Notes under the pieces: generated by a model
The model's database searches: none
What the model was told of the DNA's origin: nothing
The model's input: the letters and a program-made list of their open reading frames with translations, nothing else
Origin: Dichetophora obliterata
Taxonomy: Eukaryota > Arthropoda > Insecta > Diptera > Sciomyzidae
DNA: 64,000 nt
NCBI GenBank assembly: GCA_963920525.1
Contig: OY986438.1
Span: forward strand, 133,764,671 to 133,828,670
Direction: 5' to 3'
In this document: positions 33,444 to 44,661 of the stretch, piece by piece
Position numbering within the stretch: position 1 is the stretch's first letter
Layout: every line of letters begins with the position of its first letter
Position numbers and translations under genes: made by a program

Positions 33444-33725
33444 TCTTTGGAATTATAGATCGCACAACCTCGGAATTCGGTATTCGACCACGATTTAAAC
33501 GTGCCGTTTCACTGATAATATTTTATAGGTGTTATACAAGGGGGCGTGGTACCTCCCACACAACCCAAATTTGCGATATAGAATAGCTTTAAAATTATAG
33601 GTCGCACAGCCTCGGAATTCGGTATTCGACCACAATTTACACATGCAGTTTCACTGATAAAATTTAATTGGCCCTGTAAAAGAAGGCGTGCCACCTCCTT
33701 ACAACCTTACTTGAGAATTTGAATA
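33444..33725. repeat. Two-unit tandem duplication (~142 bp)
   Basis: CGCACAACCTCGGAATTCGG at 33461 and CGCACAGCCTCGGAATTCGG at 33603 start near-identical stretches running through TATTCGACCAC and GTTTCACTGATAA. It directly follows the six-unit array and may be part of the same repeat domain. Confidence 0.8.
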
Positions 33726-35517
33726 GCTTTTGAGATAAAGGTCCCTGGGGACCATATTAATTAAAAATTTAAATATAATAAAAATAAAATTTATGGGAAA
33801 TTATGTCAGAAAGCACACTCAATTACTGGAATCTTTGGGATGAAAAATGAAGATATCCTGAATTTGAGGAAAATCGTTTGAGTCTCCAGCCAACGGAAAT
33901 GCCGTTGAATTTCCCTGAAATTTTTGATTTATATGTTTTATTGACACATCAATTTGTTAATTAATTTGATGATTCTTACTTAATCGATAGATCTGCACAA
34001 GACCTTTCCAATGAAACCCCATTTGTAAAAATTGAATATTATTTGCGCAATTTTTAGAGATTTCCGTAAAACAGATTAGACGAGAAGCAAATGATTGAAT
34101 GAATCTAAATGGGTTTTTGTTTTCCAGCTAAAAACATGAACTCTCTGCGAAAGCAAAAATGAACTAAAAATGTAATCTAAATTTTCACTACGCTCAAACC
34201 AGAATCAATCAAAGAGAACAAAAAAAAGTTATGAACTTCATCATTTGATGCTCGTCTGAACTAGTTATGGGAAAAACTATGATTTTTTAATATTTTTCAT
34301 CGGCATTTCGGTGGATAGAACGATTTTACTCAAATTCAGAATATTTTTTTTTTCATCTCAAAGATTTAGGAACTGGGTTTGCTCTTTGATTTTCAAAAAT
34401 GAGCCAGCTGATATAAATGTGTACTACGCTTTATATACCCATCAGAAATGACAAAATCTAATAAGTCCTGTAATATGAGCAAGTTCAATTGAACCCCGAA
34501 TTAGTGCGGTGTCGTATGGGTTCTTGAAAAATTCTTTAAAATTTTTAAAAAAAAAGATTCGAAAAAAGAAATAAAAATAGAAGAAATTTAATATTTTGAA
34601 TTTTTTCGATCAGTCTTATTTGAATTAATTAATTTATACCTTTCGATTCTGGGTTTGACCCCGAAAATCCCTTTGTCTACTGGCCTGATTTACATAAATA
34701 TTTTTATGCATTAGCTGAAGGTAAAGAGAGTTAGTCGTAAACACAACTTGAAATTTGGTCCAAAATTTATTTTTTATGTTTTCAATATATAAAAAAACAT
34801 TATTAATGGAGATTCAAGTTGATACGGCACCTATAGCCCAACATATATTAATTGCAAAATAAAAAACACACCCGGTTTTGTAGGTGTAAATTCAATGGTT
34901 AAAGAAAAAAATCGTATGATCCAGTTAAAAATAATTTAGATTAATCTCAAGCGGAAAATGGCTTTAACTTCATTGAAAAAATTACCTTCCAGTCTTTTAC
35001 TTCATCTGATTTGACTAACTATTTACTTTTGTGTGTGTTTTTCATTTAGAAATATGTTCCGTCAGCAAGAACTGTTATACAAATATATACTTTACTCTAA
35101 CGAATTTGGTTATATAGCTAATTTTCAGTAAAACTGAAACAATATTGGAGGGAATAGTTACAGAGAAAGTATTAAAAGAAACTCTAATGTTCATTACTTA
35201 TTTTTGGTGTCAGCCAACCACAAATTGTTAACGTAATTCCTAAATGCTTTAACGCTCTTAAAATTGGATAACATAAAATATGAAAGACCCCATTAATACT
35301 ATCGACCAACAATACATTGGCGTAACAAGCAGGGGCAAGGGGGTAGTTGCCCTCCAGCTTATTTAGCTAGATAAACAATTTAAAAAGAAAACTTCAAAAG
35401 TTATTCAAAATATCAGTTTTGTTTTACAACGATAATATTTTTGTATTATATATTTTGCTCTTCTTTCTCTCTTCTTCATAACCATGCTTTCGGATAACCA
35501 CTTTCTTTCTTTGTGTT
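33726..35517. other. AT-rich DNA without a supported gene
   Basis: No open frame above ~60 codons and no clear repeat structure. The last ~50 bases may belong to the hAT-type fragment that starts at 35518 but show no recognisable residues. Confidence 0.4.
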
Positions 35518-35844
35518 TGCAAAAAGATAGAACAAAATTTAGAGTTTCTTCTGCAATTCCAATATGAAAAAAATTCGGATACACTGAAAAAACTATTAAA
35601 TGAAGTTGAAAAACTTGTTGCTTTGGTTTTGACTGTGCCTGCATCAGCAGCTTCATCTAAGCGTTCTTTTAGTGCAATAAGACGACTTAAAATGTATTTT
35701 CGAGCAACTATGACACAGAAACGACTCACTCATGCGGCACTTATACACATTCACATAGATAAAACTGAAGAATTTAATTCGATGGAGGTGGTGAAAGAGT
35801 TTGTTTCTCGCAAGGACAGAAAGAAACATTTTGGAATAATTTAA
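35518..35844 (+). pseudogene. hAT transposase C-terminal dimerisation domain fragment
   Basis: An open 109-codon frame ends in TAA at 35842. It reads EVEKLVALVLTVPASAASSK, RSFSAIRRLKMYFRATMTQK and then RLTHAALIHIHIDKTE. The pattern (L..yL..P.s.a..ERSFSalrrlKt.lRstM...RL..LaLl.ih) is the conserved hAT dimerisation region at the C-terminus. The usual Glu of ERSFS is Lys here. Everything upstream (BED finger, catalytic core) is missing, so it is a truncated relic. It stays open through the end of the domain, so it is less decayed than its neighbour. It is distinct from the hAT fragment at 36575, which has different residues. Confidence 0.75.
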
Positions 35845-35992
35845 ATTGATATAACTTTTTGTACCTTATTGCATTTAAACCATTTAAAGATACGCATAGT
35901 CTTGCTTTGTAAAAGAAACAATTATTTCTTATATTTTCATATCACCTTATGAAAGATCCTTTAAAAATTATCTCTAATATCGAAATTGGAAA

Positions 35993-37004
35993 CACGGTTG
36001 CCACTTTGGTACAATTGTACCAAAATTGATACAATTATTTAACTTGGTACCTTGATACATTATTTTCCGAGTTGGTACATTTTGTAAAAGATTTACAATT
36101 TAACAACTTGTTACAAAAAGCGAAATTTGGTACCACTGGAGAAATATTTAAACTAATGTTAAGTGGAACTTTCATTGCATTAAGTTCTAAAAGTTGAAAG
36201 CTTACATGCTTTTCTTGTCATATATATTAAAAGTCACATTTTCTGAGACATTTTTTGAGACTTAAGGTTTTTTTGTGAGAATTTCCACTAAAGCAGAAAA
36301 ATATCTCCAATCAGAAAATTTTGCTCTTATTACCAAAGATATTCTAAAACAAATTAAGGACAAGTTCGATTAAGGTAAAAAAGATCTAAATGTTTTGAAT
36401 AAAATAACATCTTCACAAGTTGTGTCAGAAAACAAAATTTCTTTATTGCCATGCTGACGTTATTGTTTCTCAAAGGAATCTTTTTCAAGTTTCAAATATT
36501 AGTTTTTAAAATTGTAATGACGTTGGGAAAAAATTAGGGTATTTTGAGAAAAAGTCTGGGTCGCGAAGAATGGATTGGGGGAAATTTGTTTTAATGATTT
36601 TATCAATTTTGTAAAAAGTCTAATGTACCTTCCACATAGCTCAGCAGCTGCTGAACCAATATTTTTTTATTTTAGCCTGATTAAAACTAAGCTTAGAAAT
36701 AAATTGGAATATAAAACACTTAACAACATAAAGCTCTCTAAAAAATTGTGTGTCGAACGCAATGAATCTAATTATATTTAGCCAGCAAAAGTACTATTGT
36801 GATGTATTTATTATTTTGTTAATAGCGTAAAACATAACTTAATATTTTTATTAAGTTTGGTATGTAAACAGATATACTCCAGTGAATTATTATAATAAAT
36901 GTTATCAAGTTATTATATTAAAAAAAAATTGGTACATTATTTCCTATTTGGTACATTTTTTCGGAGAATTTGATACAACAAAAAATAAGCAAGTGGCAAC
37001 CATG
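35993..37004. mobile_element. hAT element with TIRs and exact 8-bp target duplication
   Basis: The element begins CACGGTTGCCACTTTGGTAC and ends in a block closing AAGTGGCAACCATG. ATTGGAAA flanks both sides (35985-35992 and 37005-37012). The subterminal regions repeat TGGTAC(A/C) several times at both ends, which is typical of transposase-binding repeats in hAT ends. It encloses the transposase remnant at 36575-36781 in the plus orientation. At 1012 bp it is a deletion derivative of a full-length hAT of usually 2.5-5 kb. Confidence 0.9.
36575..36781 (+). pseudogene. hAT transposase C-terminal fragment inside the 1.0-kb hAT element
   Basis: The frame includes LMYLPHSSAAAEPIFFYFSL followed by IKTKLRNKLEYKTLNNIKLS. 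It matches the hAT dimerisation motif LPHSNA.AERIFS...IKT..RNKL...TL. R and S of the ERxFS core are changed (EPIFF). The stop comes at the usual C-terminal distance. Coding traces upstream (36230-36570) are shifted. The fragment shows that the enclosing element descends from an autonomous hAT copy rather than being an unrelated MITE. Confidence 0.7.
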
Positions 37005-37012
37005 ATTGGAAA

Positions 37013-38824
37013 AACTTTTAAAAATAATGAAATTATAATATTTTTTATTTAGTTTTATATTTTTCTTAATTTGGAAACTAAAATAAAAAATTTGTTTATT
37101 TATATTCATGTTTCTTTTAAGAAATTTTGGTGATTTTTTTTCACCCCCATTTGTACTGCCTCCCAGATGAAATTAGCTTCCGACGCGCTTGCAACAATAA
37201 TATCATTAGCAACAACAACAAGCCTTCGACCAACAATAATATCATTAGCATCTAAAACATCATCGGCAACATCGTGGGAGTCATTAGCAGCGCCGATATA
37301 AATGTCTTTATCATCAGCATCATCACATCATCATTATCACCATCTTCGGCATCATCATCAACATCATCATCATAATCATTAAAATTTCTTGTGTCAAAAA
37401 TGTTCTTCGTTATGTGAAATCCTTTGAAATGCATTTCATTTGTAAGCAGCTAGTTTTTGTTATGTTGTTGTTGTTAATTCTTTTTTATCCTTTTTTCAGT
37501 GCTGTCTGCCTTTTCGAAATTTTACCAAAACCTCAGAAGTGGTGGGCTTTGTGTCTGTGCGTGTGGGTTTGTCTACTTTCCTTGTAAATATATGCATATA
37601 GGTGTGTTTCTTGTCAGGATTCAAATGAAATATTCAAATTATATGCAAATGTAGAACAGTTTTTGTCACTTTGTATCAGAGACGCTAACAAATTGTGTGT
37701 GTTTGCATTGAGGTTCGTTTCTTCTTTTTTTTTGTGCCTAAGCAAACGGCGTTGTCGATCCTTTGACGTGACGGCTGCTGGTGAAATAAATGCATTTATT
37801 AAAAAAACCAAAGGTATGCTTGTTTAACCTACCTCCATGCTTAAAGCTACGAAATTATTTGAAATGATAGAAAAAAAATCTAATGTTAAAACATTTCATC
37901 ACTGTTAACAAAACTGTTTCTTTTTTCCTGCCAATTTACTAAAGCACAGTATAGAAAATCATCATTTGTTGTCATCAATTTTCTCAACATTTCTACAAAT
38001 TGTTTTGTTTCAATTGATATTTACATGTTATGCTACTTTTTACTGCTGTACATACATTTTATAAATTGTCGCAAAAATATCCTTGCATGCATGTAAAAAA
38101 AAAAGAACCTTGTGTTATACGTTGGTTTTTTCTTTCCATTTTTTTCATTTACATTTGCAAAAAGGATATTTGATGCATTAAACATGGCGTGGCATAAATT
38201 ATCAAAGCAACGTACAGCAGTAATAAAAAAAATGTAAATGATACGCATTTGGGATTTTATGTCCATTTTGGCACAAATACATACATACACATTTACTCAA
38301 CATTCGCACTGATAGCCACATTAGTTCACACTCGTTCAAACACATACCACTCACACACACTTAAACAGGCATTTCGACATAAACAGCCACTCGTATCCAT
38401 GCAAATAAATATGACACACAATGGGACAAAAATATTAGACATAAAACAAAAAATCAAAAGTTGCTTGCTTGCTCAGATATTTGAAATTCATGAATGCATT
38501 TTGTTGATGAGCTTTAGAAGAACAAAGCGTTAAGGTCTCTACGAGAACGGTCTGTAGCATTCGAAGTGGAAATGGAGTTTATTTAAAGCATTAGAACAGC
38601 CAAAAAACTTTTTTTCAACAGCAATTATTAAATAAACATTTCTTTTGAGGCCGTTATTGTGGACCCGTTAAGCAATATAAAAATATCAGGAATAATTTTA
38701 CTTTAGGTCCCAGAGCCCTTTAAAAAGCCTACGTGTACTTAGAGCAGCTAAATCCAGTGCCGATTTAAAAAAATGTCACTCAAATAGTTAAGGATAAAAA
38801 ATTCAAAAATTCACAGGAAATAAC
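37013..38824. other. AT-rich DNA with ATC/CAACAA simple repeats
   Basis: 37190-37260 holds two copies of CAACAATAATATCATTAGCA. 37310-37385 is a CATCAT-rich stretch whose minus-strand translation is Asp-rich low complexity. 38280-38400 has CACA-rich sequence. Frames at 37252-37434, 38033-38290 and 38249-38533 are low-complexity and not supported as genes. Confidence 0.5.
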
Positions 38825-39080
38825 ACCAACTTTTTGGGAAATATTTCACTAACTTTGGGTGATATTGTATTTTTAACTTGGGTCATATTTTATTATAAAA
38901 TAAATTTGGTATTTTTTTTTTGGGTTATTTCATTGAATTTGGGGATTATTTCATTTAATAAATTCGGGTGTTTTTTTATTTTCTATTATTTAGGTTATCG
39001 TAGACTTGCTTATAATAAAATTAAATTTAATTTTTTTTCCCATTTAGTATTTTTTTATAGTTTTTGGCATTATTTTTCCC
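38825..39080. repeat. Imperfect TTGGGnnATTTCA repeats
   Basis: Words such as TTTGGGAAATATTTCACT, TTTGGGTGATATTG, TTGGGTTATTTCATTG and TTGGGGATTATTTCATT recur six or so times. Similar words (TTTTTGGGATAATTTCACT, TTTGGGATATTTCATTG) occur at 45215-45285. The 106-codon plus frame at 38834-39154 is the translation of this repeat and is judged non-coding. Confidence 0.55.
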
Positions 39081-39449
39081 GTGAAGCTGGGGATTTTATA
39101 AATTATTTATACTGTAAAAGGCGCAAACCATACCAATTATATTTGTATAGATAAAAAAAGACACAGTTTCGATAGTATCGTAAATATGGACGTAGAATTC
39201 AAAGTTATGTTTGATAAATAATGTTCGGATAGTGAACGATCGTGGGTGAAATTAGCGGAAAATGAGAAATGCAAATTGGGTTAGAGTAGGTGGGTTACAA
39301 CAAAAGTATATTATTGTTATCTTTTTTGGTAAAACAATTATGTTATTTTACAATAAGTGATGTACTGTTTTGTACGAGATGTGTTAGTTAAACGATGTGA
39401 ATGTGTTAGATTAACGATGTGTTGATTGTTAACGAATGTTGATGGTGAT

Positions 39450-41330
39450 TAGGGCCTGCAATTTCCGGTTGTTCTTGCAATCCCGGTATTTTCGGTACTG
39501 TACTGAAAACACAGTCACTGTACTGAACAAATTTTTTAAGAAATTTTATTACTGAAAGATCTTGTTTTTATCCAGTAAAACACACTTAAAAAAAGTTTGA
39601 AGTCGATTTTAAACTAAAAGTTATTGATGGTATGATGATATACGAAAATAATAACTTTTTTGGAAATCGAAAAAAGTGCTCGTTATGTTTTAATAGCAAC
39701 GAAACGCAATAAAATTATTTTTAAAATGTTTGTTTTGCATAAAAAGCAATTCAAACTCAGTGAATTTAATGAACAGTGAAAGGAATAGTGTAAGGGATAA
39801 TGAAATCTTAGTTGTTTAATGTTTGATTGATAAACTTTATTTTTGTTAAAAATCAACAGATACATCAGTTTTTAATGTTGTAGTGTACTTACATATGCAC
39901 ACACTTTACAATTCAAACGACCACCCAAAAAGACCTTCACTTTAATGATATACAATTGTCTAACATGTGGCAATAGCAAAAAAGATAAAACAGCAACAGA
40001 ATATGTTGAAATTTTCCTAATTTTTAAACACATAAAAAACCTAAAAGTAAACACAATAAATTGCAGCGAGAATTCTGACGAAATGCATTTAACACCCTTT
40101 CAGCTTGTACCGCTAGACGCCGCACAAACTGAAGTACGATCGAGAGTGTTGTGTTACAAGTGCATTGCACAGAAAAACACAACACAGCAACAACAGGCGA
40201 TGTTTTGAACAAGTGCCTTTGACACTTTAAAATCAAGGCCATGAAATTGAGCCAACCAATTAATGTGTTTGAAAATGTTGAAATTGAGGAGAAAATAATA
40301 AAGGTTATTAAACTATAAGTGATTGGTCAATTATCGATTCTTAAAAATATATTTAAAAAATATTGGAATTAAAGGAGGAGTCTTGGAAATAGTGGTAAAA
40401 TATTTTAAGGAAAAATACGTGTAAAAATAGTTTATAAGCCGAAATTAGAATCGTTATAATTTTCAAACCAAGCTTGGCTATCTAGCCAGACAATCTTGAG
40501 CGTTGGTGCGCTCTCAAAAAACACCAAAGTAACATTCCGATTAGGCATCGAAATGTTTCTTTGAATTACAAAATCTAATAGTGTAGTATTACCTCCACAA
40601 TGTAAACCTTAAATTTGTAAGTTCTTATGTCCTGTAATTTTGTTCATCTAAAAAATCTAAAAATATTTTTTCTGTTCTTACCACAATGTCACTCTTTGTA
40701 TTCATTTTAAGATTCCCTGAAGAAACTGAAAGATAACCAGCGAAACGTCGGAAGTGAAAAATTCATTTAATTTTTTGCTTGCATAAAAAACACAGAGCAT
40801 TTGACCTAAGCACTAGTTCAAGAAATTATATAAATTCAAAAAGTTGGTCAAATAAACTTATTCAAAAAGAAACAAGTCGAGATCAAGTCTTAAAAATAAC
40901 ACAAAAAAATAGGTTGTTTTCTGACAATTTTAAAAACATTTTAAAAATAGTTAAAAAAAGGAATATTTCATTATTTTATTCAAAGTAATACATTTCAAAA
41001 AAATTTTATAAAGCCTCTGGTTAAATAACTTCAAATTAAGCTTTGCGGCTAAGCGATTCCACATGTTGTTTTGCCTTATTAAACTAAAAAATTTCGAATG
41101 AACAGCATTTTGGCAGCAGTGGTGATAATAAATTAATTATTAGAAGATGAACAGGGTTTTTATTGTTAACTCTTTCTATACTATATTTTCATAAATTTTT
41201 GTTTTATAATTTTTATAATCTTATTTAAATATATTTTTGTATAAATTATTGCTGAAAATTTAACAAAACCCCGGAACTGTCGGTACTGGAGAAACTCCTG
41301 GATCCCAAAAACCCGGGATTGCACCCCATA
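39450..41330. mobile_element. Decayed hAT-like element (GCAATCCCGGG-type ends)
   Basis: The left end reads TAGGGCCTGCAATTTCCGG, then GCAATCCCGG. The right end is the inverted ACCCGGGATTGCACCCCATA. Flanks ATGGTGAT (39442-39449) and GTTGTGAT (41331-41338) agree at 6 of 8 positions, compatible with an old 8-bp duplication. The interior has no recognised transposase. Frames at 39945-40208 (starting MIYNCLTCGNSKKDK, with four Cys) and 41181-41537 on the minus strand are open for 88 and 119 codons but match nothing I know. A ribozyme-like motif sits at 40715. Similar CCCGGGA end words lie at ~2935 and ~26945. Confidence 0.45.
40715..40755 (+). ncRNA. Degenerate hammerhead-ribozyme-like motif
   Basis: CCCTGAAGAAACTGAAAGAT followed by AACCAGCGAAACGTCGG. 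CTGAAGA stands where the hammerhead core has CTGATGA, a CTG/CAG stem II is possible, and CGAAAC follows. Such motifs occur in Penelope-like and other retroelement ends in animals. The core change would probably abolish cleavage. I call only a resemblance. Confidence 0.3.
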
Positions 41331-41956
41331 GTTGTGATGTTCCTTGGTGAGTTTGTCGCGGTGATGTCCAATTCGTGTATATGTTGTACATAAATGTGTG
41401 TATTTGATGTAATTAATTTTTTGTTGTTGTAAATTCTTCTTGTGGGAGGGTTGTTTCTTGTTTCGGTGGGTGGGTTTTATAAAGGTGATCTTCACTTTAA
41501 GTTTTCTGCAACGATTCGCACGACGCTGGCGCAACATTTATATTACCGAACACAAACGTCTGCGATCGTTTGCCAAGTAGCAAGTAGGGCGAGCGGACGT
41601 GTTTAATATTGGATTTTGTTTGACGTAAACAAACAGAAATAAATATTTCTGAAAAATACATATGAATTATTTATTTTTCCTGTAGTAAAATGTGTATATT
41701 TTAAAAGTAATTTTAAATTTTAGCTAACAAAATAGATTTTTAATATGGGAAAAAATATAATGCATAATACAAATAATTCAAATTTATAATATTAAAAAAT
41801 AAATACAGTTTTCAAAGCTTAACGCATGCTTATTAAAGCATGCGCAAACCTGCGTAGTAGTAATACATACTGGCTCTGTAGCTTCACGCATCTGTACTCT
41901 CTATATTGTATTTATCTTGCTGAAAATAAACAAAACAAACAACAGCCCTACGGAGA
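41331..41956. other. Spacer without a supported gene
   Basis: 41340-41640 has mixed composition, and a GT-rich part lies at 41370-41450. The right part is A/T-rich. Nothing is recognised. Confidence 0.4.
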
Positions 41957-42310
41957 AAAGAACCGGTTATGAACCTATCACGTGATAGGGACCTGTCCCA
42001 ATTCTGCCACCAGCATATGAAACCAACCGGTGACTTTTACATGGCGTTGTCAATGACAGGGGTCATTTGCTACCTGCTGCATCACTTTGAACCGGTCCAG
42101 TGAACGGTCCAGAAGAGTAAATTGGTTACCTGTTTTAACGAAAAAGGAACCGGTTCAGAATCTACCATGTGATAGGTTTCCAAGTGATAGGGACCTGTCC
42201 CAATTCTGCCACCAGCATATGAAACCGACCGGTCACTTTTACATGGCGTTGTCATTACCAGGGGTCAGTTACCATCTGCTGCATCACCTAAGACCTGTTT
42301 AGGGACTGGC
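41957..42310. repeat. Two-unit direct repeat (~202 bp) rich in ACCGGT and GACCTGTC
   Basis: GTGATAGGGACCTGTCCCAA at 41982 recurs at 42184. Both continue through TTCTGCCACCAGCATATGAA and ACTTTTACATGGCGTTGTCA. The units are GC-richer than the surroundings and sit just upstream of the LINE remnant at 42501. They could be promoter-type 5' repeats of that element, but this is inference. Confidence 0.75.
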
Positions 42311-42500
42311 CACGAAAAACATAAAAACAAATCTGTTCCGTGACAGGCACAAAATACCTGTTCCGTGACGAGTTATATCAGACCTGTCCTGTGATAGCTG
42401 TCCATTGGAGCTGTCACGGGACCAGTCATTTAAGAGCAACTGTCTCCGCTTTCTCCGAAGAGAAACGACAAAAACGAAAGCAACTTATGTGTATTTATAT

Positions 42501-43575
42501 GGTTTTGTTACAGGTCGCTTAACTGTAACTAAGCTCATGATATTAACAGAATATTGTGTCTCTGCATTTAAAAGTAAAAATCAAGTTGTCACAATTAACA
42601 CTGATTTTTCAAACGCTTTTGACAAAGTGTCTCACAGCATCCTACTTTCAAAATTACCTTTTATGGGTTTTCACTCTAAATTTTTAACCTAGATAAAGTC
42701 ATATTTATCCAATTGACTTTCTTATGTAGTGATAGATAATATTAAATCGTTTGCTTTTACTTCAACATCTGGTGTTCCTCAAGGCAGCATCTTAGGTCCA
42801 CTGCTATTTTTGTTATTTAAAATGACATTAGCACATGCTTTTCCTATTTCAAATGTCTGTTATACGCTGATGATTTAAAACTCTATTCTGTCATCCGCAA
42901 TTATCATGATAAAATAAATCTACAATCAGATATTAATAATCTTATTAATTGGTGTTGTAGAAATAAAATTCTCTTAAAACTAATAAGTGTTTCTTTATTA
43001 AATTTTCTAAAACACTTAATGTGTCTTATTACTTGTATAACTTCGATGGGTCTATTTTAAAAAAAGTTGATGAAATTAAAGGTTTTGGTATAAATTTGAT
43101 CCCTTTACTCCCTTTACTCGGAAGTTATTATATTCATCTTTTGTCCGTTCGAAGTTGGAGTATGCTATTGTTATCTGGAGGCCATATTATGCTTCACATT
43201 CTAATCGCTTTGAACGCATCCAAAGAATATTTACTCGTTTTGCAATTTGTCCACTAAATCTATGTAATGAAAATCCCTTGTACTTTGATCGTTGTTTGCT
43301 TTTAAATCTAAAAACGCTACAATGCAGAGGTACCATATTATCACTGCTGTTTTTATATGACATTGTTTGTGGTTCTTCAGATTATCCTATTCTTTTGCAG
43401 TTAATAAATTTTAATGTCCCTGCTAGGACTTTAAGAACTTACTAACCTTTTCATATAGGTATCAAAAAAACCAATAATGCTTTATATGCTTCCATTTCGA
43501 GAGCTCTTACTGAAATAAATTTAATCCCAAATTCTTTTGCTTTGGATTTTTCATTTCCTAAGTATCTTATTTAAA
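42501..43575 (+). pseudogene. LINE reverse transcriptase remnant (jockey/CR1-like)
   Basis: Plus-strand RT motifs appear in order: INTDFSNAFDKVSHSILLSK (first catalytic Asp), a stop after HSKFLT, TSGVPQGSILGPLLFLL in a neighbouring frame, then CLLYADDLKLYSVI with the YADD box intact at ~42864. RNYHDKINLQSDINNLINW follows. Beyond a frameshift come EYAIVIWRPYYASHSNRFER and IQRIFTRFAICPLNL, the usual post-RT region of LINEs lacking RNase H. A piece ending near FALDFSFPKYLI comes last. At least two stops and several frameshifts are present, and the N-terminal endonuclease is absent. It is a 5'-truncated dead copy. Confidence 0.85.
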
Positions 43576-43724
43576 ATTTTTTTAACAATATCTACTTTTA
43601 GTTTAAGTACATTTTTAAGTTATATAGCGATTTTCAGTATGGAATTAATAATTCCTTGACCAAATAATTAAAAAATAAAAAATAAATATATGCGTACATT
43701 TTACATACATATTAATAACAGCCA

Positions 43725-43830
43725 CAACAACAACAAAACCAGCATAATAACAAACGACACGATTTCAAACCAAACCAACAACTACAACAACAACCAAAAC
43801 AACAACCATAACAATAAAAATATCAATACC
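43725..43830. repeat. CAA/AAC-rich microsatellite
   Basis: Imperfect CAACAA and CCAAAC repeats. A second CAA cluster lies inside the MITE that follows (44335-44380). Confidence 0.8.
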
Positions 43831-43897
43831 ATAAGCAGCTAATAAAGCAGCTTGTGTGTAACTTTTCTCATGCGAATATATGAATTTCTTCTTCTTA

Positions 43898-44661
43898 GGC
43901 CGCGTTCATAGTGGACGCTTTGGCTGAAGCTGATGCATAAAGCTGCTTTGTCAAGCTTTTTTTGATCATAGTGAACGCTTATTCAACGCTGCATAAAGTA
44001 GCTTATTGAGCTTATTGGTGTTCATAGTGCGCGCTTTATGCTTATGGCTGATATGCTTTGTTTTCATTTGTCTCTTTGGAAAATAATGCCCTCAATTGCG
44101 TTTTGCGAAGTAAAATTTTTTGTTTAATGAGTATGTAGATTCGCGATGATCACCAATGAAAGATCAAACCAATAACAAACAAAAGTTCAAAGGAACTTGA
44201 AAACACAAAGCATAACAACGGTGGAAAGTTCAGCACAAAAAGTACCCAAGATGAAAGCAAAAACAACGAAAACTATTTAAACAAACGAGATAGAATACAC
44301 AAGCGCATACAACTGAAAAGCACCACAAAAGGACCACAACGCAACAACACAACAACACAACAACAACACAACAACGGTTAAAACTTCAGCACAAAAAAAT
44401 CAACGAAAATATTGTTAACAGGCAAAATAGATAAACATGTGCCGAATAGGATTTTGAAAATGCTCTACAACAAAGCATAAAAAACAAAATTATTTTTCTG
44501 TGTGAGCAAGCGAGATGGAAAGATAAGCGCTGAAAAGCATTTGAAATTAAGCTTTATGCTAGCACTATGAACGCTTTGAGCTTTTTCCATATGATTATAC
44601 ACAAAGCGTTTTTCAGCTAAACCTCTCGGCTAAGCTAAAAGCGTTTACTATGAACGCGGCC
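43898..44661. mobile_element. Harbinger-like MITE with TTA target duplication
   Basis: The element begins GGCCGCGTTCATAGTGGACG and ends in the inverted CGTTTACTATGAACGCGGCC. TTA flanks both sides (43895-43897 and 44662-44664). Subterminal copies of TTCATAGTG(A/C) plus GCTTTATGC words occur inside both ends. A 3-bp TTA duplication with GGCC-type TIRs fits the PIF/Harbinger pattern. The 764-bp interior is CAA-rich and non-coding. Confidence 0.75.

Noticed and set aside
38834..39154. 106-codon Phe/Ile/Tyr-rich frame
   Set aside because: It is the translation of imperfect TTGGG-ATTTCA repeats in A/T-rich DNA, with no domain.
41181..41537. 118-codon minus-strand frame
   Set aside because: It is Lys/Asn/Ile-rich, spans the right end of a decayed transposon and the DNA beyond it, and has no motif. 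It is kept only as a note under the element.
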